The notes under the pieces: model-generated
The model's input: only the letters and a program-made list of their open reading frames with translations
What the model was told of the DNA's origin: nothing
Database searches by the model: none
Made by a program: the position numbers and the translations under genes
Origin: Saxidomus purpurata
Lineage: Eukaryota > Mollusca > Bivalvia > Venerida > Veneridae
Assembly: GCA_022818135.1 (NCBI GenBank)
Contig: JAFMSR010000013.1
Coordinates: forward strand, 24,078,207 to 24,142,206
Direction: 5' to 3'
Length of the DNA stretch: 64,000 bases
In this document: positions 22,741 to 33,695 of the stretch, piece by piece
How the letters are laid out: every line of letters begins with the position of its first letter
Position numbering within the stretch: the first letter of the stretch is position 1

Positions 22741-22814
22741 GAGGATTGACCGCAAAACTGTTGCAAGTCCTTCTGTATTTCATATAATTTACTGCAGTTT
22801 TGCGGTCAACCCTC
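22741..22814. repeat. Inverted repeat, about 20-bp arms
   Basis: GAGGATTGACCGCAAAACTG (22741-22760) pairs with CAGTTTTGCGGTCAACCCTC (22795-22814) with one mismatch, leaving a spacer of about 34 bases. This is hairpin-type, consistent with a very short nonautonomous DNA transposon or a transcribed stem-loop. ACTGACCGCAAAACC near 14907 resembles one arm. Confidence 0.7.
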
Positions 22815-24235
22815 GATTATTATTTTTGTTGTATTTTGGCGGAGCTGAAAGTCAGACTAACGTTAGATGTACATGTGGCGCAGGTGAGATTCTGAACGTG
22901 CCTTAAATATATTAAAGGGTCGTGGTTCATTCAATCGTAGTAAAAAGTCTTGCTTGAGCTGGTTTGATGAATTTGTAACATTTGCAATATGTGTATGAAA
23001 TTACACAGAGTGCTTTACATTTTAAGTTTTAAGTTAGCATACCACATTTCAAACACTGCAACAAATTTAAATGTGCTATGTGCGAATAACAACTGTAAAC
23101 ATGCGCTATGCGAAAGTAGTGCAAGACAGACCATCTGTTTGAATGTCGCATATGATAAGAACATATTACAAATAAAAAGAGTACATACAACTACAAACGA
23201 TTGCAGGAAGGTATAAAGCTTACGGGCTGCATTACACATTTTTTCTGTTTTAGAAATTAATGCGCTGTTAGCTGATTACGGAAGATAATCATATGCATTT
23301 CATGGAAAAGTACGGATATTTATGGAAATTTACGGAAACGTACGGAGCTCGATAAAAGAGTTTGTAGTTTGATTTTCAAATTTCCGATGTTATTTCATTG
23401 ACAACTTTGTTATTTACGAACGATTACATATATATTTACCTAAAAATTAATTTCTCTAAAAAAAAAATATAACTTATGTACATTCCCGAGAAGGAACTCA
23501 CGTGATCAAAATCACCCGCCATTTATCGAGGACGCTGCATGTCAAGGCCCAGGAACGGTTTCACCGAATACAACTACAAGGTAACCCAGAATCATTTTTG
23601 TTTTTTTCTGTTATACACATTGTACACTACTGTATTTATATTTCATTGCTGGTATTGCTTTGTTTATTTCTGTTTCAAGGTCTTGTCCTTGGTACACAAT
23701 AATCTTCGATCCACATCATATCGCTTGAAGTTGTACAAAGCGCAGATCGAATTATTTTTATTGGCTTAAACAATTTATGATGTTGACCATATGATTATTT
23801 TTCATTTAACGTACGTTTTATAAGAAAACAAACTTCCCTGCCACCCATATATTTGTGAGTCATTCATTCTGTGTCATATATTGAATTTCGTCCTCTGCAC
23901 ATTTCGACCCGCGCTTTAGGTAAGGTTCAGCGCAAAACACGTAGGTCAAAAGTTGTTTTTCGGGGAGTTAACCTATAGCCCCCAGGCCTTCAGCGCTCAC
24001 CGCGCTCTCAATCTCTATCTAGAGTTGTCGTTCCTTTCTAATACACACACAGCAATGAAACTTTTTTTAGCAAACTAAACTTCGAATAATGCGTCTACAT
24101 CTTATGTATTCTTATTAAATATCACACTGAATTCTGTTCATAGTACATGTACATGTATTTGAAAAAACGTTCAAATTTGTCCTATCAGTGGCTTTACTAA
24201 TAGGAATAATTTCGTGCAACTCAGTGAGGTGAGAA
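22815..24235. other. No gene supported
   Basis: AT-rich DNA. Several short frames (22989-23239 on both strands, 23502-23769 +) overlap each other and lack domains. No repeat or RNA gene recognised. Confidence 0.4.
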
Positions 24236-24239
24236 ATAA

Positions 24240-26548
24240 AGTAATGTATGTAAGTAAATGAGAAGTGTTGATGTATAATGTAAGTGATGGATATAAGTGC
24301 ATGAAAAGTAGTGATGTATAATATAAGTGATGGATGTAACTGCATGAGAAGTAGTGATGTATAATGTGAGTGATGGATGTAACTGCATGGGAAGTAGTGA
24401 TGTATAATGTAAGTGATGGATATTAGTGCATGAGAAGTAGTGATGTATAATGTAAGTGATGGATGTACTGCATGAGAAGTGTTGATGTATAATGTAAGTG
24501 ATGGATGTAAGTGCATGAGAAGTAGTGATGCATAATGTCAGTGATGGATGTAACTGCATGAGAAGTGGTGATGTATAATGTAAGTGATGGATGTAACTGC
24601 ATGAGAAGTAGTGATGTATAATGTAAGTGATGGATATAAGTGCATGAGAAGTAGTGATGTATAATGTACGTGATGGATGTAACTGCATGAGAAGTAGTTT
24701 TGTTGTGGTTAAGTGCATGAGAAGTAGTGATGTATAATGTACGTGATGGATGTAACTGCATGAGAAATGGTGATGTTAATGTAAGTGATGGATGTAACTG
24801 CATGAAAAGTAGTGATGTATAATGTAAGTGATGGATATAAGTGCATGAGAAGTAGTGATGTTTAATGTAAGTGATGGATGTAACTGCATGAGAAGTGGTG
24901 ATGTATAATGTAAGTGATGGATGTAACTGCATGAAAAGTAGTGATGTATAAAGTAAGTGATGGATGTAACTTCATGAAAAGTAGTGATGTATAATGTGAG
25001 TGATGGATGTAACTGCATGAGAAGTGGTGGTGCATAATGTAAGTGATAGATATAAGTGCATGAAAAGTGTTGATGTATAAAGTAAGTGATGGATGTAAGT
25101 GCATGAAAAGTAGTGATGTATAATGTAAGTGATGGTTGTAAGTGCATGAGAAGTTGTGATGTATAATGTAAGTGATGGATGTAACTGCATGAAAAGTGTT
25201 GATGTATAAAGTAAGTCATGGATGTAAGTGCATGAAAAGTGGTGGTGCATAATGTAAGTGATGGATATAAGTGCATGAAAAGTGTTGATGTATAAAGTAA
25301 GTCATGGATGTAAGTGCATGAAAAGTAGTGATGTATAATGTGAGTGATGGATGTAACTGCATGAGAAGTGGTGGTGCCTAATGTAAGTGATAGATATAAG
25401 TGCATGAAAAGTGGTGGTGCATAATGTAAGTGATGGATATAAGTGCATGAAAAGTGTTGATGTATAAAGTAAGTCATGGATGTAAGTGCATGAAAAGTAG
25501 TGATGTATAATGTGAGTGATGGATGTAACTGCATGAGAAGTGGTGGTGCCTAATGTAAGTGATAGATATAAGTGCATGAAAAGTGGTGGTGTATAAAGTA
25601 AGTGATGGATGGTGCTATGGTTAGGGTGGAGACTGCTGAGAAGTGGTGGTGCCTAATGTAAGTGATAGTATAAGTGCATGAAAAGTGGTGGTGCATAATG
25701 TAAGTGATGGATATAAGTGCATGAAAAGTGTTGATGTATAAAGTAAGTCATGGATGTAAGTGCATGAAAAGTAGTGATGTATAATGTGAGTGATGGATGT
25801 AACTGCATGAGAAGTGGTGGTGCCTAATGTAAGTGATAGATATAAGTGCATGAAAAGTGTTGATGTATAAAGTAAGTGATGGATGTAAGTGCATGAAAAG
25901 TAGTGATGTATAATGTAAGTGATGGATGTAACTGCATGAGAAGTTGTGATGTATAATGTAAGTGATGGATGTAACTGCATGAGAAGTGGTGATGTATAAT
26001 GTAAGTGATGGATGTAACTGCATGAGAAGTGGTGGTGTGTAATGTAAGTGATGGATATAAGTGCATGAAAAGTGTTGATGTATAATGTAAGGGATGGATA
26101 TAAGTGCATGAGAAGTAGTGATGTATAATGTAAGGGATGGATATAAGTGCATGAAAAGTAGTGATGTATAATGTAAAGGATTGATTTAAGTGCGTGAAAA
26201 GTAGTGATGTATAATGTAAGTGATGGATGTAACTGCATGAGAAGTGGTGATGTATAATGTAAGTGATGGATGTAAATGCATGAGAAGTGGTGATGTATAA
26301 TGTAAGTGATGGATGTAACTGCATGAAAAGTAGTGATGTATAATGTTAGTGATGGATGTAACTGCATGAAAAGTAGTGATGTATATTGTAAGTGGTGGAT
26401 GTAACTGCATGAAAAGTGTTGGTTTATAATGTAAGAGTAATGAGTAATGTAACTGCATGAAAAGTAGTGATGTATAATGTAAGTGATGGATTTAAGTGCA
26501 TGAAAAGTAGTGATGTATAATGTAAGTGACGTGTAAGTGCATGAGAAG
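24240..26548. repeat. Large minisatellite, 43-bp unit, about 54 copies
   Basis: The + strand unit starts ATGTATAATGTAAGTGATGG and continues ATGTAACTGCATGAGAAGTAGTG. The period is exactly 43. The commonest variants replace AACTGC with AAGTGC and GAGAAG with GAAAAG. A four-monomer higher-order unit of 172 bp is visible in the centre (GTGCCTAATG at 25374 and 25546, and again at 25649 and 25820). One aberrant unit at 25606-25640 contains TGCTATGGTTAGGGTGGAG. On the - strand the unit has no stop codon in any frame, so long overlapping frames of up to about 250 codons with a 43-residue repeat are artefacts of composition. Confidence 0.95.
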
Positions 26549-28200
26549 GGATGATGAATGGTATATCTGATTTATGGTTTAATTGATGTATGAGAAGTGG
26601 TCCAGTGATCCATTCTAGGCAACGTCACTTGAAGGGATATATTTTGGAAATATTTAAGAACATTCAATTCGATTTCAAGTTCATGAATACTCTGAAATCG
26701 TTAATTCATGAACTTATGAAGTTAAAATTTCGAACGCATGAATATGAAATCTTGAATTCGTGAAGTCGTATAAGACACTGCCATGTTACTATTTTTTTCC
26801 TTAATGGAAAAACACTTGGTTTTATTTTATGCCCGTCATTACTCGACTAAAACTATTTGCAAGTGGCTGTCACGAACTGTATTCAAAACAATATGCGCCC
26901 ACATTTTTTTTGGCTTTAAGCGTCACCGTGTTAGAACATTATAAACAATACATACGGAGGATTTTCCTTTAAGGTTTGGATAATTAGCCCTGTATTAACC
27001 GAAAAGAAAGCAAATAACGGAAAGTGGTGTAAAGTCGCTATTAAAATGTCCGTGTAATTTTCAAGTATAACCATGACATTTAGAAAAATGTTCCGATGCA
27101 TGTGGTTTCAAACACATCTTAAGAGAATCAGTGCATTGTTTTAAACGAATTTTATTTCCCGTTTATGTAAATTTCATTCTAATATTTGATCTGCTAAAAG
27201 AGTATTGTTGTTTCAAATGTCATTTTCAAGGTAAATTTACCGTCGTTTAATTGTTCATTCAAGTAAAGTAACATTTTTAATCACTAACGCTGTTTAGCAT
27301 AGCGCGCATAAAGTGATGTTTTATATTAAGATGTGCAAATCGTTTTCCTTTTGCCATTTTCAACATTTAAATGTTTGACAAAATAATAATGTTTATTGGT
27401 AAAAAAGTACTAAAGTACTATTATTTCCGCAATATATGTTTCCGCGTTTGATCTGTTATCACGGAAATGTAAATGTTTGACTTTTACCATTACAGCACGA
27501 TCGGAAGGCGGAAGAGCATATCTCAAACACGAGTAGCGGCACTTCTTCTTTTTTGCCACGCCCCCGCCCTTCCGCTCTACAAACTGACAGCAAGATTCGC
27601 CAAACTGAGGATATTCAGTTCGTCCAGCGGACATTTTTTCTGTATATCATAAGCTAAAAAGATTTATCATTAACATAAAAGATTTACATCATAATTATAG
27701 TCTTACAATGTCCTTTAATTAGAGACGGTAAATATGTATTAGATATGGTACTGTTTGCAAGAATAATTACGTTATTTCGAAGAGGCGTAGTTTGTATTAT
27801 GGCACATTTGCTCTGCTGCGATATGGAACTGTGGTCAATTGCAGATATATCATGTATTCTATCGTAGATAGATCACAGTTAAGCTCCACCTCTATACACA
27901 GTGCAAATGATCTGATTTCCCTATAGATATGTGCAGCACTCATTGTACAAACTATTGTATACAGAACTCTACTTCACAAATGTCCAAGATCATTTCAATA
28001 AAGCAAAACAAAACACAAACTACATAATTTAATGGCACGGCGTTTATTGGTGCATTATAAAATAACAAGTAAGATTTGACAGATGTTCTTGATACTGATG
28101 AACAACATGAATATATCAACAGCGTTTAGTGAGCATGGCTGGCACATTCAGCTTATCTGAACGGTCGGGGAGGACATATGACTGTATCAGGCCTCAGTAT
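26549..28200. other. No gene supported
   Basis: AT-rich DNA. A GC-richer patch at 27500-27640 on the - strand contains a GGGCGGGGGCGTGGC-type Sp1-like box and an ATG frame, conceivably a promoter and first exon, but no domain or good splice context supports a gene. Confidence 0.35.
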
Positions 28201-28315
28201 ACTGTAAAAAATTACCGTTACTTTTACGGTCATTCGACATTAAATATTGACGGTACGAGTCCCGTACGGCGTTTTTACGTCCTAAATATAGATTACGGAG
28301 AAATTCCGTAAAAAG
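28201..28315. repeat. Cluster of TACGG/CCGTA palindromic motifs
   Basis: Within 115 bases there are ATTACCGTTACTTTTACGGT, GGTACGAGTCCCGTAC and TTACGGAGAAATTCCGTAA, each a short inverted repeat around TACGG. GC content is raised and it may be a foldback element. The small ATG frame through it is probably incidental. Confidence 0.4.
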
Positions 28316-31300
28316 AAAGGATTATGGGATACTCAGGAATTTCATTCTATTACTTCCTTATTGTGGTCAAGCAAGGACAAAAAACTGTGATTTGATGAAC
28401 GACTCTTACGATAGGCTATAATAATACAAGTGAATCGTCGGACACCCACGTTTATATCATTAGTGTCCAACTATATGCATCTACAGTTCGTTTAGAATGG
28501 TGTGACGGCGCTCAGCCAGAGTAGATACATGTGTAATGATTTGACACGATTCTATACTAGCATTAGAGTCTTGTGTCTCAAGGTCACGTTATCCTAAGAT
28601 GATTTATATCCACATAAAATCTTTAAACCTTATCCTCTCTATTTCGTTAAATTTACAGACTTTAAAGGGTTGTAAATAATGAAACTGATAGGAACTATTT
28701 CTAATATACATTTTTTTGTACATTGAACTGTCAGTAAATATCCAGAGGACTCCCATTATGGAGAATCAATGCATTACCTAAGTTAAAAATGGACAACTCC
28801 ATAGTTTTAACATGATAATGGTTAATAGTAAGCACTGCTAAATTTGATGTAAAACTGTAAGAAGTTAAAAAAAGAAACACAAATTCAGACATATTGAATA
28901 ACCCCAAGCAGTTTATCAGTGAATACAGGAGCTTTTGATTCTACATGAAAGACCCTGATATAAATCAGAATCAACTAGAAGCCTTGAATCTATTTCTAAA
29001 GAAAGTAAATAATTAAAACAAAGATGTCTCAGACACAAAAAAGGGTTTACACTTCAATGTAATATACTTTTTCCACAGACGATGTAAGATATTGAAAATA
29101 TTCGGCGTTAACTTAGGATTGACCAGGAAACAAACCAGGCTATGCAGACCTGTTGCCAAAGCTCCAAAGTTTGTATCAAAACATCTTGATTCCTGACAAA
29201 AATGGCCTAAACGTCCCATATTTTGATCAAACTGTCATATTAAGACAAAAATAAATGATTGCTGAAATCTTTATTTATATGCGCAGAGAAGTTCCTACAT
29301 ATTGCAGTTCTTAGGCGACTTCCACATTTCTTACCTTTTCATTTAGAACTGTCACAAAGAATGCAAGTAATTGATTCTGAAGAGGACATTTGGGAAATTT
29401 ACTTCATGACCTTTATACCCTTAACTGGCAGCTGTTTCCTTTATTTTAGTAAATAATACTTCGACTTTAACATATCATGAATTTTCAACGAGGAAGTCGA
29501 TATTACAACCGCTAGTTGATATCTAGTTTTATATATACAGCACCAAAATGAACCATAAAAACTGAGAACCATTTAAATCCGCCTTTATGCATTAACCATT
29601 ATGTGCGACGAGGATATTTAGTTGTTTTATGCCTGCCGATGACTGCATACGCGTACAAATGCTAGCAAAAAGTTCACTGCGTTTTCATGAAATCTTGGTA
29701 CATTGATAAATTACCGACAATGAAATGCATGAGCCGTCAATCTTACCCGTCTATAACTTAGTACATATTCCATAGTTTAGTGGTCACATGAAACATGACA
29801 TTTATTTCATTTGAGTTGCCAGATCATGAATAAACAAAAATTAAAGAGCAAATAAAAAAATAAGAGAAAAGTTTGTTCGGTATGTTCAAGTCCGCTACAG
29901 TCACAGTGCATACTGTTTCCGTACTTCCCACTTCACATACTTGATATTTGTACAATTAAGGCTTTGAAAAGAAAGTATACATAAACTTCTTGCAACAACG
30001 TAATTATTGTAGCTTATGGTGAGCAGAATGGAATATAGGAGAACAAAATGGTAAATGACTATCTACCAAAGGTTAAAGTGACAAACTGCATTCCCATCGC
30101 ACTTTTACATAATATAACTGTATCTCGTCATGAAGTCATATGGTCCAGTTTGCAGCACATAAGACATGTACATGAATGTTTTCATTCAGAATGAAGTTCC
30201 ATCAATTTATACTAATAAGCGCTATTATTCCCCCCATTACCTTATCGTGACAGTTTGGCAAATTTCAAAATGTGACCTTGACATTCAAGCACTGAATACA
30301 AGACTGCAGACGGAAAAAAACTACTTTTTTTATGTACCGATACTGACCTCACATTGTCTTTCTATTCCACAAAAAAGGATAAAGAAATGTACATGAATGA
30401 TGACGCTAAACTTATACGCAAAACAAATAAGGGACAAGCGAGTCAGAGTTTATAGTGAAGACAAAACGTTGAAACTCTTCTGAGTATTGCATATGTACAA
30501 AGTCACATTTACAAGTTTAAGACAAATGAAGTTAAAAGAGTTTGCAAAAAAAAAAAACAAGACAGATACTTTCATCCATGTTACATTGTTTGTATTTTAG
30601 AACATGTTAGATGCTTTTTGTAAAAAAAAATCTATAAAAAGGACAGAAATAGTGCATATACAGACTATCTTAATAGAAACAACAATAGACGGATACGAGC
30701 AAAACATCCAGCTGTTTTGTTTTATGCATGTTCTGTGGTTTCTTGCCAACATTGAATAAAATTATGATTCATAAGGTGAAAATTAATTCTGAGTGCGTTA
30801 GGAATTAAAATGCAATAAAACTCCCTTTTCTAATTTGTGGTACATAATCTTAAATATTATATACACGCCAAACAAGGTATTTCAAATCAATGTAACAACC
30901 AAATGTACAGGTTTTGTCCATCCAGACACTATTTTTAGTTAAAGATCCAGGATCAAAACATTCAAGCTTTATTCGGGGTGATTTTAACCAAGAACTTGTC
31001 TTTCTTATTGGTAGCAAGTGTATGCTGGTCCAAAAATTCTGAAGTTATAACAGTACTAAGCCAATTTCTAGTTTTGATGGACGTCGATGTGAGACTGACC
31101 TTAGGATAAACCACTTATCCATGTATCTAACTATAAATCATCAAAACATGTCCCTGTAATTTCTAAAAAACAAATCTTTGTACTTTTCAGTTTTTACATT
31201 TTTTTTTAAATAGAGAGACTTCCAGCCTGACGAGCCTGAGAATATCGATAACTCGTATAAGCAAAACACTAAAACTGAGTGTATACTTCAATTATTGTAT

Positions 31301-31830
31301 TCACCCTGACTTCCTTTATGTGGTTATTTGCACCAATCTCTACATTATCTACCGCGCTGAGTACCAGGCTAGACTCTCTGTTTACAATTGGGTTGAATTG
31401 ATAGGAACTGTACCCTGTGATTTGTGGATTAAGATATTGAAAGGAATCGACATAACACACAGTCTCTATTTTTTAGATGAAATGAAAACAGAACTGTTTG
31501 ACAAAATGTATCATGTATGGACACTATTGTAAATACATCTGCATCTTTCAATCGATTCAAACAAAAATCTTCATACGGAAATTTATGAAAAGATTCATGA
31601 CGATTATAATAACACAGCGAAAATAAAAGAACACATTTTGAAAAGCTTAATTCAGCCAAAATACATGTATACCATTTTCACTACAGAATAGCTACATGTA
31701 CATGTATATATACACAAATGTATGTAGACATAAATATATTTCACGCACTTTGATACAAGATGGTTTTCATGGAAAAGTATGTACAATGTACATAGTTATC
31801 AAAGCGAAAAGTAACACAACACTAAGTATT
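28316..31830. other. No gene supported
   Basis: 3.5 kb of AT-rich intergenic DNA downstream of the Yellow-family gene. Overlapping short frames on both strands show no domains. No tandem repeat or RNA gene seen. Confidence 0.45.
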
Positions 31831-31837
31831 ACCAGGA

Positions 31838-31843
31838 TTTATT
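31838..31843 (-). terminator. Candidate poly(A) signal for the Yellow-family gene
   Basis: Reads AATAAA on the - strand about 530 bases beyond the stop codon. It would give a 3' UTR covering about 31820-32375, which contains a direct repeat of CAACGTGCCGTATGAGTGT at 32044 and 32090. Other AATAAA matches exist further away, so this assignment is tentative. Confidence 0.35.
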
Positions 31844-32375
31844 ATATATACGATCCTTGGTACTACTAAGTGATGAGTATCAACACAACATCTGACATAG
31901 TAAACTTATATAAACATTTTTAATTAATATCAGTTTTCTATTTTCTAAAGTACCCAAAAACATCTTTGTAAGTTTGTGTTCTTAGTCATCACATATCAGA
32001 TCAGCTAGTAACGAGTACGCACTGTTTGTGTTACCTCCGTGTACAACGTGCCGTATGAGTGTCTCCTACATGACTAGGACCGGCTGTTTCAACGTGCCGT
32101 ATGAGTGTACCCTTGCTGTTTCAACGTGTCACAGTTTCCTCTTAAGGACTCGGCCTGGTCGTTTCCATATCATACGGAAGCGACTGTTCTTCTAAGTCAG
32201 CAAGACATAGAGTCACCATTCGAAACTGTCATAACTAAAACTCAAAGCCATTTTTCTTCGTCCTGAAGAGAATATGGCACAGATTTTTTGTGTTGTAACA
32301 AAACCTCGAAATGTTTCTTTAGCACATTTAGAAATCACATTTACACTTTCCTCATAAGAACTGTTATTTCTAATA

Positions 32376-33695
32376 TCACAACGCCTTCATTGTCAATAAT
32401 ATGAAAATAACAAGAGGGATAAAAAGAGAACTTTTCTGATACGAAGCATTGCCGGGGATCGACTTATACCGAGCCCTATTATTGTCAAAATATGCATAAC
32501 TTGGTTCGTGAACAAAAGCCCGCCAAATTCTAAAATTGATGTTGTCATTGGTTAGTTTTTTGTTTAAGTATAATTGTAACCGACTGGTTGTAAACCAAAG
32601 ATATCCGTTTTTATCAAGAGCAAGAGAGTCCACCCACTCCATGGTTGGGTCGTTTGCTTCATATGTTAAAGTGTCCATCATAACGTTCCCCTCTGAACCG
32701 TATCGTTCAATATCCCTGTGTAGTTCCCACATGGCAACGGCATTTTTGGATAAAACTGAGAAATAAAGACTATTTTTCGTACTCATAATCATTCCGTCAC
32801 CCTGAGATGGCTTATCCCCAACTTTTCTTACATGACTCGAAAATTCTGAGCTTTCATTTCGCAGGACCTTTGTTGGGATTTGGTACAACCCCGTTCCAGC
32901 AATTGGGCTATAATATACATACTCAAAATTTGCGGATATAGCTATACCATTTACACCATTAGTTACGTGAACAACGTCATTCAGGACTTTAACATCGGTT
33001 TTGCCAGGTTCCGGCTGCATAGAAGTGTCGTGAAACGAATATGATTTGTCCGCCTTTATGTCGTAAACGACAATAGTGAATTCACGTGTGTTTGTGATAT
33101 ACAAATATTCCACTCGCCCATTAACATAATCCATCACCAGGTCATTTAGGTAATTAGTGTCTCTTGACACAACGTGATCTGGAAAAACGTGGCGGTGAAG
33201 CTCTACATCTTGTTTAACATCATAAATAACCAGTTTCGCTGGACATCCAAATGAAAGTCCACCAGTGTCTATTACGTACATTATTCCTCTTTTTGGATCA
33301 ATTTCAATATTCTGGACTTTCTGAAATGCTGTGCAGTTTCCTTCTTTCTGCATTCCCCATCTTGGATAAGGCTGAAGAACAGTCCGACTGGTTAAAAAGC
33401 TTTTATTCGGATGTGCGTTAATAAGGGTGTTCAATGTAGATGGTACACCTTCACTAAAACGTGGCACTGTCACAAAAATTTTATTATCATATACGCGGAT
33501 GCCATTTATAGCATTGTTTAAAGGAATATACTTTCCTGTTTTGATAGCCATTTCCCTGGCCACCTTCGTTGGCCAGTTATAATCGATAGTTGTCCATTGA
33601 AAAAGCGATTCTGCATCGCCATGATCTCCGTGTCCAAAAACTAAGTCTAAAAGTGAACACAGTAGCGCCAGCGCTAACATCAATTTGGAATTCAT
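32376..33695 (-). CDS. Yellow / major royal jelly family protein, secreted, possibly GPI-anchored
   Basis: Complete intronless frame of 439 residues, the usual length for the family. Residues 1-21 are a signal peptide (MNSKLMLALALLCSLLDLVFG) and the next residues HGDHGD could bind metal. The MRJP/Yellow beta-propeller follows. Conserved lines are GNCTAFQKVQNIEIDP (119-134) leading into MYVIDTG, YLNDLVMDYVNGRVEYLYIT (182-201), NGVNGIAISANFEYVYYSPI (246-265), LYFSVLSKNAVAMWEL (310-325) and WVDSLALDKNGYLWFTTSRL (354-373), with NFRIWRA near the end. C121 and C151 may pair, and N97, N120, N280 and N416 are sequons. The last 17 residues are hydrophobic after a small-residue stretch (GNASYQKSS), which looks like a GPI-attachment signal and is unusual in the family. 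Insect relatives act in pigmentation or as extracellular binding proteins; the molluscan role is unknown. A single-exon copy may reflect an old retrocopy that kept function. Confidence 0.93.
   Translation of the reverse strand: MNSKLMLALALLCSLLDLVFGHGDHGDAESLFQWTTIDYNWPTKVAREMAIKTGKYIPLNNAINGIRVYDNKIFVTVPRFSEGVPSTLNTLINAHPNKSFLTSRTVLQPYPRWGMQKEGNCTAFQKVQNIEIDPKRGIMYVIDTGGLSFGCPAKLVIYDVKQDVELHRHVFPDHVVSRDTNYLNDLVMDYVNGRVEYLYITNTREFTIVVYDIKADKSYSFHDTSMQPEPGKTDVKVLNDVVHVTNGVNGIAISANFEYVYYSPIAGTGLYQIPTKVLRNESSEFSSHVRKVGDKPSQGDGMIMSTKNSLYFSVLSKNAVAMWELHRDIERYGSEGNVMMDTLTYEANDPTMEWVDSLALDKNGYLWFTTSRLQLYLNKKLTNDNINFRIWRAFVHEPSYAYFDNNRARYKSIPGNASYQKSSLFIPLVIFILLTMKAL

Noticed and set aside
24115..26458. 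Many overlapping long frames (up to about 250 codons) on the - strand
   Set aside because: They lie wholly in the 43-bp minisatellite, overlap each other in all frames and show only the repeat's translation; no start context, domain or splice signals.
27410..27634. - strand 74-codon frame in a GC-richer patch with an Sp1-like box
   Set aside because: Could be a first exon, but the frame has no domain and the only donor-like site (ATG|GTAAAA) is weak.
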